Source of the DNA: Acholoe squamosa
Taxonomy: Eukaryota; Annelida; Polychaeta; Phyllodocida; Polynoidae
Direction of reading: 5' to 3'
Assembly (NCBI GenBank): GCA_949317995.1
Contig: OX439037.1
Location: forward strand, 54,780,080 to 54,844,079
Length of the DNA: 64,000 bases
Part shown: positions 46,756-63,154 of the stretch, in pieces
Layout: each line of letters opens with the position of its first letter
Numbering within the stretch: position 1 is the first letter of the stretch
Notes under the pieces: model-generated
Seen by the model: only the letters and a program-made list of their open reading frames with translations
Databases searched by the model: none
Told to the model about the DNA's origin: nothing
Made by a program: the position numbers and the translations under genes

Positions 46756-49700
46756 ATCCGATTTGGTTACAGAATTGGTTTGAATATTAAAAGATTTTAT
46801 TGGAATACATCATCTCCCTGTATTTGAGAATTGGGCTGACCAAGCCTTAGGAACAGCTTGTGCTATAAGTATGAATACAAAACGAACATGTTACAAGCAA
46901 TTATCCAAGAGGAATCTGGCCATCCAGGCCATAAGTTGAGCACCAGCAATTGATGTACTACTTTTGTACACCATGCTGTCCCTGGGAGTGTATCAACACC
47001 ATAGGATTGCAATGAATGCTGCTCTGGCTAGTGCCGCGCTCGGAATACTACCGTATGCCATAGTACATTAAACACTGTGCAATCATCAAAGGGTTAAATG
47101 CTACAACTTTCAACGTTAGGGTAAGGGTAGTCTGGACGTGCTGTGCTGAGCACTCATTAGTCCTAAGTGAGGTGTGAAGTGGGGTGTGTTCACACTCTAA
47201 TTGGCACGGCTCCCATGTCCCCCATGGGAAAACATGCTCAACGTAGTGTTTTCTGGTTATATCCGTCTTTAACTCCCTAAGGTTCACGTGGCGATTTTGA
47301 TACAGCTGGCTTGTCCTCTTGCCTGCATTTGTATGAAAACAACTCTACATACACCAAAACCGTCCTATACAATACGTCCCCCCAAAGGGAACGTATGATA
47401 CCCCAGTGGAGGGCCCACGGTGCTAAACACTGACCATACACTTAAAAGACATCATACTGTACAAAAAGGGTTATGTTTGTGTATCTCACGCCACTATTAC
47501 AACTAGGTCTGAATTCACTCTCACCAAGATTCTTTATGAATAGGAAATCCTGTGCCTGAATAGACAGCGCTTATCATCTTTGAGCATGATAAGCTTTGTG
47601 ATGGAAATTGGCCTCTAGAGAGTCATATCACCCCTGGTCAGGACATGTTTATAACTAGAGGAAGCATGCTTCTAGTCTTGTGGCACATACTGTACACATT
47701 AATCTAAGATAACAGTGGTGTGGGTGTGTGTTGAGGGGGGTGCAGGGATGGACGGGGTTTCAAGTTCCAAATCCATGTACTTCTATACGATACCTATATC
47801 TAAGTTCTAATTGAGCATTTCCCAGATTTTTGTACTCGCTCTCTTTCATCCTTGGAGTACTTTGACTGAAGTACGTATCTAAGCCTATTCATAAATCTAA
47901 GATGTGGAGGGTTGGTGATAGCTTAGGGATTCTAACGTATGTACATGATTACAGCCACCAAAGGTGGAAATGATGCGACTAAATGTCACTATATTATACC
48001 GATAATACCTAAAGCTCAGATAATGGGCGATCGTGCTGAGGTTTCTCTGTTCATGCGTATAAACCAAAGATAAGGGGGTGGGACGTGATATGCGACTGGG
48101 ACACCAGGCCAAGGGCAGCTACCCCTTCTCAAACTACAGCCTAGGAGCTCCAAACTAGGATCATTAAGTTATACCTGAATGAGGCTTTGTGGCGACATAC
48201 AGGCGGTGTACAGCTTGGAGCCCAGGAGGACAGAGGGAGTAGCACTGTGTGGGGCAGCACTGGAGGACTGAGGCAGTATCTGGAGATGGGGGGGAGGGGT
48301 GGAGAAGTAGGAGGGGACCACAGGAGGTGATCCTGATATCATCGATCCCCGTTTACAAAAACACCATGTCAGAGCACTGCCCCTCCGGATTGACGAGATC
48401 TTTCCGGCTGGCTGTCCGATATGCAGACCGGGGTTGTCTGATTTCTTGCCCAAGCCGCCCACTGACCCCCTCCCCTCCTGCACGTATGTTGGTCCTTTAA
48501 GGACAGCATGGTGTGCTACTGTATGCTGCCGTTTGGGCGTCATTTTGCATGGATAGTGCCAGGGCTGGTAGGGCTTTATCCATGTTTCCCCTATAGATAG
48601 ACTCCTGTACGGTTAGCATGATGCACCAAAGCAGCGCTGGTAGGCTGGTACTGTGTTGATGCATCATAACGACAAATGCGCATGAAGCCTTGAGCGATAA
48701 GGCTGCTCTTAACAAGATGCTGAAGGAGGAAGGGGTGCAGCAGCAGGTCGGGGGACAGGAAGCCAGGTGTTTGTTGTCCATGTAATTAGGCCCTATGACG
48801 GATATTGATGCCTACCACCGCCACAACCCGAGGCCACATCAAATTTGCCCCCTGGTCGACGGCTCACCGCGCATGCCTTGTCGCCGCGCCCTGTCGCCGA
48901 CAGGTGGCACTGCGGATCCTGTTTGCCCCCAGCCCGCCGCCCGCGCCCCTGGTGGCAGGCAGGAGGCGAACGGCGTCATGTCAAACGTGTTATTCAATTC
49001 CGCGCCCGCCGCCGGATAATTGCTCATAAAGTAGACGCCTTCCGATAGGGGCTGCTCAGAGGCAGGGGAAGGCTTGTCTTGCAGAAATTGTGCCCTCAGT
49101 ACACCTCCCCTGCTACCCCACCTATTCAAAATGGCTTGTCTATATAAGGCTAGCCCATTTAGGGCAGATCTAATTGTCTTGATGATACATGAAACGTGAT
49201 TCCAGCGTGACATTCATGAGTCGCTCTGACCCTCTAAAATTTATACACAGCCCAGCTTCCACGTATTATGGACTGAAATCAAAAGTAGTCTTGAATGTCA
49301 GGAGTTTTGGAAATTTTCACAACGAGTCAGGGAGAGCTCATTTTCCTTTCCTTCAGACATCCCCCTGGGACTATGCAGGAAAAAGTATTATTTTCTGGAA
49401 TTCTATTTTAAGGATACTGTGTAAACCCTGACAGCCAAAGGTCAGCACAATGGACAAATGCAATGATTACGAGTAGACTTTCCATCCCTGCATTGGTGCA
49501 CTATTAAGATAAAAGAACAATAACCTGGAAGTATTTCCATCTCTATAACATACATGGTGTACTACCAATTCATTAGAGTTGGAAACTGAGTTGTCTAATG
49601 GTGTAGTATTTATAGGAACGATAGAACTCTTTCCAGAATTTTTTTTAAGTTGGACGACAGGGATGGATAAGGATTCTAAATGACGTCATTCAAAGACGCG

Positions 49701-52241
49701 GCTCCTAATTTTATTATAGTGTACGTGTACATATCTGATATATTTTCATTTAGGAAAAACACCTCCAGTTGATATGTATCTACCTAATATAACCAATGAA
49801 ATTTCTGTCACTTAAACGCCCAGACGGTAAACATCTGTGACGTAAATTACACCCCAGTTTCTGTTCATGTGTCTTAAGGGCAGTAATAATTCTCTAAGAG
49901 TGACATAACATGGTATGCACACATTCTAAATACATGGCTGCCTAGTAAGTAAACAAGCAGTTTCATACCTGACACATAAACACTACCAAGATATTGGACA
50001 GCAGAGGTGGTTTGAGTAATGAACATACGGTTCACTCCAAAAGTTAAAAGGAATAGAATCCAAACAGAGAACGAAATGAGAATTTTTAATATTAGGCATC
50101 AGTAGTAGGAGGCCTTTGAAGTGAAGTCCATATCAGATAAAGTTGCCAATTCGGTGCTTGTCGTTCTGGTCCAGTGGTAATTTTCATGTGTTTTTTACCC
50201 ATCTGTTAAGAGTGAGTAGGCGGGCGATTCTCATGGGGATTGGCCAAATTTATAAATCCCCCTGAAATACTATCCTTAACACTCTACATTACAGTTTATA
50301 CGAAAGGTTTGTCCACACACAGGCCAATTGGTCCTACATTGATTTTGGCAGGACCGAATACCTCGAGATTTTTTTTTCGTTAGGGAAGAAATAATGAAAA
50401 ACAATGATGAATTCACTTTTTTATCATTCCATTCTTTAGCCCCTAACAAAGAGTAATGCCACTTGTTTTTGGAATTTTCGGCGGCCCAGCGGTGATTTTG
50501 CTGGCTAAATTTGTATTGACTGACACGACCGTAGGGGTAGATTAACCTAAAGACGGCCACATACCCTGAGACGTTCATCCTACAGAATGACTATTCAAAT
50601 GGCTTTACCGTCTGAATAAACATAGCTAAATCATTGATGAGCATTGCATCTACCACCTTGTATTGTTGATCCAGCAGCAAAATCCATAGAAATGGCAAGT
50701 CTGTTGGATGGGCGTCTCAAGGTGTGTGGATGTCTTTAGGTTAACCTACTCTATGTGTGTAAAAAAGCATACACGAATGACACTTGCTTAGTTGATTTTG
50801 CAATAATGGTGTACACTTTGCAAATCCCAGACCATGAAGGCATACTGCAAACTTGTTTTTCTTCTGTATAATTTTGGTCATATTTCATGTGAGTTAGCCA
50901 GGAGGGGTTGATGCACTCCTCCTCTGTTCCCCACCTTCTACCCTCCCTCTACCCCTCCAGGGCACCTTTTGATGTTCATAAATGAGACGGGCCAACTGCC
51001 TGGTGTCCATCAGGGGAGACCTTGCTACATCAATGATAGTGCGGTTTCTTTAAAGCCAAGGTAGCAGATAGCATCTACAGGTAACTCATGTATTTATAGT
51101 TATGGCCCAAGGAAATAATCATAGTGGTAAAATAACCTAGGTTCAAAGACTCAACCCTTCAAGGTTATGCAAGTGCACTCCACTCTACTTATTAGAAAAT
51201 ATTTCAGGTCATTTTCGGTTCCAAAATTGGACCCCAAGCCTTTAGCTTACGAACCGCCCATCTGTCTGACATTTCCTTTGCATTGGAAATATATTTACCC
51301 AGGAATGAATTTGCTTAATGTATAGACTATCATTCCTCTTTCCACTTCCTACGCAATAGCAATAGGGATCTGTTTCAACACAGAGTATATTGTAGAATGT
51401 ATTTTATTGAATAGGATGTGTACGTGCTTCAGAAGAAAAAGAAATACTGTAAAGAAATGCTAAACCGAGAAGGGGATAGATTTGGAGTTTTAAGGATTTC
51501 GTGATACCAACAATGACGACGCTAGTCCCCCTGATATCTATCTCATCCACCGACCCCTAGCCCACACCCGATAATGGTGAAAACCTCAACCGATGGGTGC
51601 GGCCATGTTGGATCCCATCCAGTGCCAAGCAGGCCCGGGCAAGTAGGCCTACCCAGCACCACTATGTCTCAACTACCGATATACACGCGAGTATTGACAA
51701 GCTGAGGACAGAGCCTTGTGTTGGAGCACGACATGTGACAGAGTATAAGACAGGCCATGGAGGGGGAGTGGCGTTTGGCGGAGGTCGTGTATGGTCCTGG
51801 TATTTCCCATTATAAACCTATAGAGCCCCCATTTCATACTGACTCACTTACACCGATCGAACACATTTCGTGTCTTATACATTTGCATGTAAGATATTCC
51901 TCTAGGGCTGAAACTTGGCAGACGTCCACGTCAAAGCTGGACGACCTATGGGATTTCTTAGCAGTATCTTTCTGTGTGCATAGCTCTTTGGAGAGGCATG
52001 ATACGACCGCTGACGTTACAACGCACAAGCGCAATGCCAGCATTACCTTGTAGCATTATTCAACCTTTGAGAGAGTATCAGCCTCATCAGGTCTGCAAGG
52101 TGAATGAAAGCAGTCCTGTTCAGAAGTCTTGTCAGGGCTACATTCATTCATCATAACAATGCATTTAATACACTATCCAGCCCTCAACGACCTAGGTCTG
52201 TGGGAAACATGCACCCTCGTGGCATGCTCCTTATACCTCCC
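46756..52241. other. Non-coding region
   Basis: No gene recognised. About 48800-49060 is strongly GC- and CpG-rich. About 48490-48710 contains ATGATGCACCAAAGCAGCG, related to the short repeat family seen at 231 and 9253. The remainder is AT-rich and unique-looking. Confidence 0.4.
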
Positions 52242-55475
<3,234 letters not shown>

Positions 55476-55716
55476 TTAGCCTTTAAGGGAATGTAGTAAC
55501 TCGGTGCACTTTACCTGTCTGTTTGCATGACGTACGGATGCCGACAGGCATGGTGAGTAATTCGGTATGCAAGGTCTGCGTCCATAGAGGGTTGGGGTTA
55601 TACCAGAGGATGGGAATAATAAACCAATGTACAGCCAGCGAGGTACTTTCTCATACTGCATACGTGCATCGTTAACATATACGTCTTGAGGCATCATGCC
55701 GCCCCTGAAGGGTTAA
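55476..55716. repeat. TTAA-type (piggyBac-like) short element
   Basis: The left edge TTAGCCTTTAAGGG and right edge CCCCTGAAGGGTTAA are inverted relatives. About 241 bp, with CCTTTAAGGG-like termini shared with the copies at 9103, 36324, 41861 and 58209. Confidence 0.45.
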
Positions 55717-56542
55717 GTGGCAAACATGTCTTGAGGATGTAACTCCAGCTGCTGTGCTCTGTGTGGTTTACCCATGCAAGGCAGGCGTCACCCACTCCCC
55801 ACAACCAACTCCATGAGTTTCTGATCGCTCTACACGGACCTCCAATGAAGCTGCCGAAACAAACTGATATCCATCCTTTGCAGCTTGAAATTGAAATCAG
55901 AGACGAAGATTGAAACCATTCAAAATAGCACTGAAGTAAGAGAGAAAGAAAACATGTCCCATTGTCATACTGCTTATTCGATTTCAATTTTCAATCTCGA
56001 GGATTACCATTTCTTTTGGTGGAAGCCTTTTCTTTCAGCTCACGGTCAGTTGAAATTGTGTTATTTCCATTTCAGTTTTCATAGCTGGAGAAAACAGGTG
56101 CAGAGGCCCTCTACTCAATCCCTAGTAGACAGATTGAGGAAATAGATTTGTCTTTATCCCCCATGGCATATTTCCTCTCACATTGTTTTGAAAGAGAGAA
56201 AATATTAAACTGTTACTTGTCATCAGTTAGTTCTCGACACATTTCGAAGTTAACCCACAGGGGGGAGACAGCGTTTTTGCACTGTGTCATTTTGTCACCA
56301 AGATGCCTTGTTCTACCCCTAACAGGTAACTTACAAACAGGACCACATTCAAACATTCATGCACGCCTATGGGAATGATACACTACTGAAGGGTGAGCGT
56401 GTTGCACTATGATCAGGACTGAACATTGAGGCATAATGTAATTCTTAAAGGGGCTAGTTGCCCTTTAAAGACCCATAGTGCATCAATACATATTGGTCGT
56501 CATGATACATAAATTCAGAAAGTAACTTGGTATGGGTACATT

Positions 56543-56926
56543 TGTCAGAGAGGTGCTATTTGAGGGATGGGCATGGCGATGGGAGCTGGAGGGGAAGGTG
56601 TGTAATGTGTGTGTTAGTAGTGGTCAGTAGAGGTTACCATGGGGATCAGGGTGTGTATTTTAAATTACATGCTAAATCCTGCAGTGAGGGAGGGGGGAAT
56701 GATGCATGATGGTAGGGAGTGGAGTATGGGGAGGGGTAGTGTACAGGGTTGGATTGGGCATGAGGGGTATATAGTGGACTGTATATATAGACATGGCTTG
56801 GGTTACATGTTGTGACCCCTGATTGGATTATGTACTGTGTGGATCACTACATATGCTTGTGACAAGAGAGAAATAAACCAGAGCTATGCTACACTTGGTC
56901 TTGGAGTTATCTCTTCCTAGTTTACA
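56543..56926 (+). mobile_element. Solo LTR (384 bp) of an unrelated retroelement
   Basis: Starts TGTCAGAG and ends TTTACA, flanked by a CATT 4-bp duplication (56539-56542 and 56927-56930). Inside are TATATATAG at 56782 and AATAAA at 56872, about 90 bases apart and ordered as in a compact Gypsy LTR. No second LTR or internal region lies nearby, so it probably arose by LTR-LTR recombination. It does not resemble the 723-bp LTRs of the large element. Confidence 0.55.
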
Positions 56927-56930
56927 CATT

Positions 56931-58208
56931 GTTGCAGCCTGCCAACCCTGCAAGGTTGACACACTCTAAGACGATTCAAGTTGCATGCTGCATCAATGAG
57001 TTAGTTAAACAGACTCACCAGCACGTCATTGGTGCACCATATGCCGATCGATGGAAATGAATAATACATATTCATAATAATGCATTAGTGGCTCAGTCGG
57101 GGTTTAAGCAGATATTTAATACCAGACTGTCTTACTGGGATATTGTGAGTGGCATTGTGACTCACCTTATACTTCTGAGCATAGATATCTTCTGGAATCC
57201 CGTGGCTCTACACTGACCTCTTCACATGGATATTGCGCATTAACCACGAGGAATGAAGGTAGACCAAAGGGGTACCTTAACCCCTTATAATGACCACCTC
57301 TTGCCCCAAGCTCATTATATCTATCAATGTGTTGAACTAAGGCGGTTCATGGAGAGTACAATCAAGGTAGGCATTCATGATGCTTGTGTGGTGTCTCTGC
57401 TGAGTGGTGCATTCTTGCATTATGACGATAAAGAGACTGCACTTCTAGCAATATGTGGACCAAAACTGCCAAATTCATAGAAGTGAGTTAAGGAAGTAAG
57501 CAGTGGTAAGATAGCAGGGGAGTAGCAGCAGCGTTGTCACATGCCCACGTCCTAGGTCTTCCACCCACTTCCAGCCTGTCTAAGAAGCCACATGCAGCAT
57601 TCGTAGTCTGACACCTCCAGGAGGATGGGAAGCTCCTATTGTCTATATAAGTGTAAGATGAGGATAACTGTCTGTGTCTTTTACACCTTGTCATACACAG
57701 TGGTGTTCATGTTTCTATCCTCCCTTGTCAACATAGTTTTAGCGCAATTGGAAAAAGGGTAGGAGAGAGCTCATTAACTGAGGGTCCAATATACACAGAA
57801 TATCCCATCTCCATCCGCAAATTAAATCTCCGACTTTCCAAAAAAGTTATGCCACTGCAGGATAATATTTCTGTTTGCCAGTCTCATAGCACTGTCTCAT
57901 TTCTTTAAATACCAATGCTTTAAGATAGAGAATGAAAAAAGGCCTGCTATTTGTTTCCCGCTATCAAGGGTTTTACCTCGCTCCCAGACGTGCATCACCC
58001 CCTGAGACAAGAATCTCTAGACCCTTTTTTCAAAATAGTCGCAGCAAACACAACCAGCGGCATTGAGGTCATCAATATTACATTAGGCCCTGCAGGAGAT
58101 CCCCCCCCCCTTAACCTCTACACCCCCATACTCCAGTGGCCTTGCTAACCGATAGGAGAAGATCGGGAAGGATGATAAGGAATAAGGTCGATGCCTACGC
58201 CATTGCTA
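56931..58208. other. Non-coding region
   Basis: No gene recognised. Short ORFs only; a TTAACCCCTTATAATG stretch near 57277 may be the end of another TTAA-type repeat. Confidence 0.4.
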
Positions 58209-58440
58209 TTAGCCCTTTATTGTTAATTCTTGCCCATTTGTCATCATGATGCACGGGTAGAACTCAGTCGAGTAACTCACCAAACAAATAGGTTGATACT
58301 CTCTGTGAGGTTTGTGTTATACACAGTGTTAACTCGTAAATTAACCTTGCCAGCTCGTCATTGGTGCATCAGGACAACAAAAGAAGATACACGTGAAGGT
58401 ATATACACGTGGAGGTATCATGCGGCCTTTAAAGGGTACC
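58209..58440. repeat. TTAA-type (piggyBac-like) short element
   Basis: Starts TTAGCCCTTTATTG and ends GGCCTTTAAAGGG, with ATGATGCACGGG inside the left end and GTATCATGCGGCC inside the right. The outer right tetramer is not TTAA. Confidence 0.4.
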
Positions 58441-59553
58441 ATCGGTGCGCATTTCAACATGCCACTATCATCAATGGTGGCGGTAATCAGCTGAGACGCG
58501 AGAAAGAAAGTTACCCACCACCAGATCGATCCCCTTAATTATACCCGCTAACCCCTTCTACCTACCGTACCTTCATGTGGTTTGTTGGGACCAGGTTGCT
58601 TTGTAGTCTCTAGCACTCGGCAGTTATGCAATAGCCGCGGCTATCGCTCTAGGCACGGGGGAGGGGGCTGAGAAGGGATAAGGTATGATATGAGGTTGGG
58701 GAGTGTGTGGATTGGGCAAGCCCTCCAATATTTCGATCAGTTTTTCGTCTACGCTCCAGTGAGCGGCATTCCTTTGATGTTTTTGTTTGGGAGCGTTTAG
58801 TGAGTCGCCCCCCCCCTCCCCACTTCCCTCTCTCCATAGAGGGATGTGTAAACCGTGGTGCTGGTTGGAGGTTATGAATTAGGGGTTAGGCATAACACAT
58901 AGTCTTAAGATTTTAAATGTCACACATCGTTTTAGTGCAGTATGTTACATGGATGCGGCCCTGATACCCATATTACAGCATTCTCGCATTACGCGACAAT
59001 TAGAATGGTTAAATCTACACCATAACAATAAATTTGAGCCTGTATGTAAATTTTACCATAATGACATTTAATTCTGTAATGTATTAACCACGAGATACTG
59101 GTATAACTGGTATCACGCATTAGTCAGTAGTTGTCAACGTCTGACTGGATCTTAAGTTTTGCTTATTTGTCCAGTTTGTAAACCATTAAAGACCAGAATT
59201 ACACTGGTGCCTCATAAGTCCTTAGAGGGGTGTATTAACATAGTAAGGTCGTCATTATGTGTAACAACAGCACTGGCTATGTACTCTACAGGATTTTTTT
59301 ACATACGTCATGGCAGACATCCCTGCATCACGGTAACCAAACCACAGTCCATAGATCATCAATGCACAATGGTATCAGTTAGTCATTCTGCCTTTGAAGG
59401 ATTAAAGCTACTACAACTACAGATAGGCAGAGTGAACAGGAGGGTGTCATTAACCAGAGTGGTTCTTTTATGTAAGCAGTTTAAGTGTAATCAGCCAAAC
59501 CCTTTGACTGGTCCAATTCTATAAGCCTTAGACTTTCCTCTGTGGTCTGACCT
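58441..59553. other. Non-coding region
   Basis: Nothing recognised. A 121-codon ORF (59159-59524) begins without an ATG and matches no family known to me. Confidence 0.35.
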
Positions 59554-60027
59554 TCACCTAAAACATTGTATGACATTGGCTTCTACTCTCAGTTTTTTTC
59601 CTGGTTCCCTATATATAAAAAGGCATTGGGTCATCGCTGGTCCACACCACATTAAAATAGGCTTGGGTACTTGCCAGGAACAGATAAACCAAAAGAGGCT
59701 AGATAGAAAATATGTACTTTTTTCAAGATTAACTCGATTTTCCTCCAGAATTTCAATAGTTTTAACATTTTGAGGGGCCCATTTATTGTAAAACTCCATA
59801 TAAGCAACGAGATCAAAGCCCAGAATTCTAAATAAATGCAAATGACTTTTTGAATGAATAATCTCATCATCTTCGCATGACAACAATAGACAGAAAGATT
59901 TTTCAATATCCGCCATTATTTTCTGCAAAAAACCATCAATATAGCATATCTGTAGAGGAATGTTGCTGTTATAAGGCATTGTTGGGAAGAGTATGGCGAA
60001 AATATATAGTTTCCCAAATATCATCAT
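59554..60027 (-). CDS. Unidentified ORF or transposon coding remnant
   Basis: On the minus strand a frame is open for 164 codons in AT-rich DNA; the first ATG is at 60027, giving 157 residues. The protein has a balanced composition with charged helix-like parts (IEILEENRVNLEK) and several Trp and Cys residues, unlike a low-complexity shadow. I do not recognise a domain. It may be the remnant of a transposon protein or a host exon. No flanking repeat or splice site settles it. Confidence 0.2.
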   Translation of the reverse strand: MMIFGKLYIFAILFPTMPYNSNIPLQICYIDGFLQKIMADIEKSFCLLLSCEDDEIIHSKSHLHLFRILGFDLVAYMEFYNKWAPQNVKTIEILEENRVNLEKSTYFLSSLFWFICSWQVPKPILMWCGPAMTQCLFIYREPGKKLRVEANVIQCFR

Positions 60028-60128
60028 AAAATTACTTGGAATAACCAAAATATTTAAACTCTAAATGTTGAATTGAGTACCTCCGAGAGAATCTGCTTGG
60101 AGAGTGCTGTTGTTATCTTTTTTTTTAT

Positions 60129-60900
60129 GCAACATCACGTCACTAAGCAACGTCATGTTACTAGGAAACGTCACGTCACTAAGCAACGTCATTAAGTCAA
60201 CAAAATAGGCTGCAGTTTACCGACACTACAGGCTGCAGTTTGCTGACAATATATAGACCCCCCCCCCCCGAAACTACTGCTCCAAACTCTAGTGGCGAAG
60301 CCACTAGTTTAACATAAAAACTGGACTCCATCCCATGAAGAATCCAAAATATTTAAGCAGTCCGTCTTCGGTGCACCATATATTCCCAATTTATATGTAT
60401 TCCAAGTTGATTATACTATGCACCAATTGCATAACGACATTTTGAATACGCCCCCCTCCCAGATTCGTAATCTGCACTATCAAATTACCCAGATACACCA
60501 GAAGATTTTTAAATATTGACATTTGATGACCTGGGCAAGTCAATCCCCATACCCAGATTGACATGTCCGTAATACCGGGTATACACTACTTGTCCTCCAT
60601 AGATAGCATTGGCTAGTAATTCCCCTTATGCAAATTGTAATTTCCATATACTACTTGTCTCCCACACATAACATAGGTTACTAAATCTCCATGCTCATAT
60701 TGCCATTTCTAAATACTACTTGCACTATATCCATACCCATAATGTCATTTCATAGTGTCATTCCTACATACTACTTGTCCAATACACGTTGTAAAGGGCA
60801 GTTCATCTCCATACCCATACGGTCCTTTCCATGTCGTCCAACATGCACACAGCGTTGTAATTCCCCATACATGTACTGTCATTTACATAATTGTGCTACC
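60129..60900. repeat. Short tandem repeats, 18-bp and degenerate ~70-bp
   Basis: 60129-60196 holds almost four 18-base units (CAACGTCACGTCACTAAG type). From about 60540 to 60900 a degenerate unit of about 70 bases recurs, with TACTACTTGTC, ATCTCCATACCCAT and GTCATTTC elements. The interval between has a C-run at 60258-60269. Confidence 0.6.
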
Positions 60901-61921
60901 TATACTGTGCCGCAATTTCGCAAATAGATAAATAAATTTTCTATGTTAGCCGGTTTCATTTTGGTTTCTTCGCGTTTCGTCGGGTTTCTATATTTCCTAT
61001 AGAAAGCCTTTAAAACGTGTCTATCCTTCACTCCCCCATTGTACATGAATAGGTTTCATTCCATATATTCGGTATTACATAATAGACCTACCAAGACACA
61101 GGGGCAATATTAGCCCTGTCTAATTCCCTACATTTTCTAAACCTTTACAGCCAACTTTCATCTTCAGAGTAAGCCTTTTTCATTAGGCAGGTACAGTTCC
61201 CATAAATGAACGACTCCGTCCTCACCATTCTACCTATTAATACGCCCAGGATGTAAGGTTTCAAGTGTTTATTTGGTGGTCTGTCTGAAGTCTCCTATTG
61301 TCCATGGCACTAAGGAAGAAAGGTCCCCCATCAGGCCTGTCCAACAGGCCTCCCTCTAAGTAGGTAATCAGGGGCGAGGTTCAGATGTGCCCAGACTAAA
61401 TCTACATTGCCAAGCACCCTGTCCGTCTTGTGCCTTCACGACCCTGGCTCCTCCAGTCACTTAGCACAGCGGGAACAGACGGGAGGGGGATGGGCAGTGG
61501 CGGATCTCCCATCACAACTATTAAGCCACACCCAAGGGGTTTCCCTTCCCCCCGGCACACCCATCCACCCACCCATCTCCCCTCCTGTCGGCTAAGTGTA
61601 GTTGACCACCCACGTGCTACGTCCCTCCGCCATTGGTCGTCCTGTCCCAGAAGGGCGCGCCGCAGCCACCGTCGTGGTCGTTCTGGTTTTTACTACTAGA
61701 GGACGCACAAGTTGGTTGCTGAGAGCGATCAGGTTCCCACCCAGCGTTCTTGTATCAGGTGTACCAGGTGCAGGAGGGCCACTGGAGGGCGAGGCAGTGA
61801 TAGCCAAATATAGGGTGTATACCAGCCGACTCTGCATTAATGTTAACATTTCTGTTAGTATCGCCAATCACCCAGATCCATTTGTCTAAAATTTGAATAG
61901 TGCAGGAACTGGTAATATTGT
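60901..61921. other. Non-coding region, partly GC-rich
   Basis: No gene recognised. 61430-61700 is C-rich with overlapping ORFs on both strands, none family-like. Confidence 0.35.
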
Positions 61922-62053
61922 AGATTCATGTTTATAGCAATTAAGATTCATGTTTATAGCGATTAAGATTCATGTTTATAGCGTTTAAGATTCATGTTTA
62001 TAGCGATTAAGCTTCATATTTATAGCGATTAAGATTCATGTTTATAGTGATTA
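61922..62053. repeat. 22-bp tandem repeat, six copies
   Basis: Six near-identical units of AGATTCATGTTTATAGCGAT plus TA, with single-base differences. Confidence 0.92.
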
Positions 62054-63019
62054 AGATATCAAAAGCAGTGCATTCCAAAGGGTTGGCACGATGCACTGAT
62101 GCATTATTGGTTAGTTACTCCACAAGAGCATGAGGACGAACTAAAAACCTTCATTTGGCCCACTCACGGAGAAGAATTAAGGGGTGTCAGAGCTCATAGT
62201 AGTTTATATGGATAGCCGCATGTGCTATGCTTGGACAATATAAAAGCAGGAAATGTTCACAAAATCGATTCAGGATTTGCGATTTAGTCCCGGGACAGCT
62301 ATTGACCCATTTGTTTGCCATTATAACCCTTAATCGGATTGTGTGTGCGATTTGTGTCACGGCCCTTACCAGGCGGTTTATATCAACCCAATCATGGGAC
62401 TTCCATTCCACTATGTAGTAGATGCAGGGTTTTCAGAGCCTTTTTTTATATTTAGATGATGATTGGTCTTGAAGAGATCATTTTTTCTTTGATTTTCATT
62501 ATAAAATGCAAAGTGAAAAATAATAACTCTCAATTGGCCTCTCGAGTAGTTAGACTATAACTGGATAAGGGCCTTAGATCTAACATATTTCACACATACC
62601 ATTAAATAGTAAAATAGGGACCTGATTCCTCACAGTCTATGGCAGACAGCTGACATTCCATTGAGGCCGAAGGACAGGCTCGGCGACAATGAGGCCGTTA
62701 CTTTAGCATGTTATTCATATTATGTACATGCTTATTATGTCACATGCTATTTCTAACTAAACTGGACCCTCCCACTGCTGTAACAGAGACCTACTAGTAG
62801 AGAGGCCAGCCGTTCGGACAACTATGGCCACCATATGTAACAGTGCTAAAAGACTCAACATTAAACATGCCCTGGACTATCTATAATGGATATGTATATA
62901 TACGGTGTATTATAGTATATCAGTAGTACAGAAGGGGTCTAAATCTTCATGATCAAGTGATATTCCAATTGTTTCTCTCAATAAAAATAGCTATTATTAG
63001 AGTGGGAAAAATGCTAACA
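62054..63019. other. Non-coding, AT-rich region
   Basis: I see nothing recognisable. GATGCACTGATGCATTATTGG near 62089 recalls the dispersed ATGCACCAAT repeat core. Confidence 0.35.
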
Positions 63020-63154
63020 ACAGAGATGCCACTTTTCCTAACTTTTTAGGAATTCCAAATTTTGTAATTCATTTCCTATAGGCATTTCCTATAGGGAGTC
63101 CCGAAAATTAGGATGATTTCCAAATTTTCATTGACCAGTGAGTGGCATCCCTGT
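63020..63154. mobile_element. Small MITE-like element
   Basis: The ends ACAGAGATGCCACT and AGTGGCATCCCTGT are inverted copies with one mismatch over 14 bases, bounding 135 bp with no ORF. The target duplication is unclear. Confidence 0.45.
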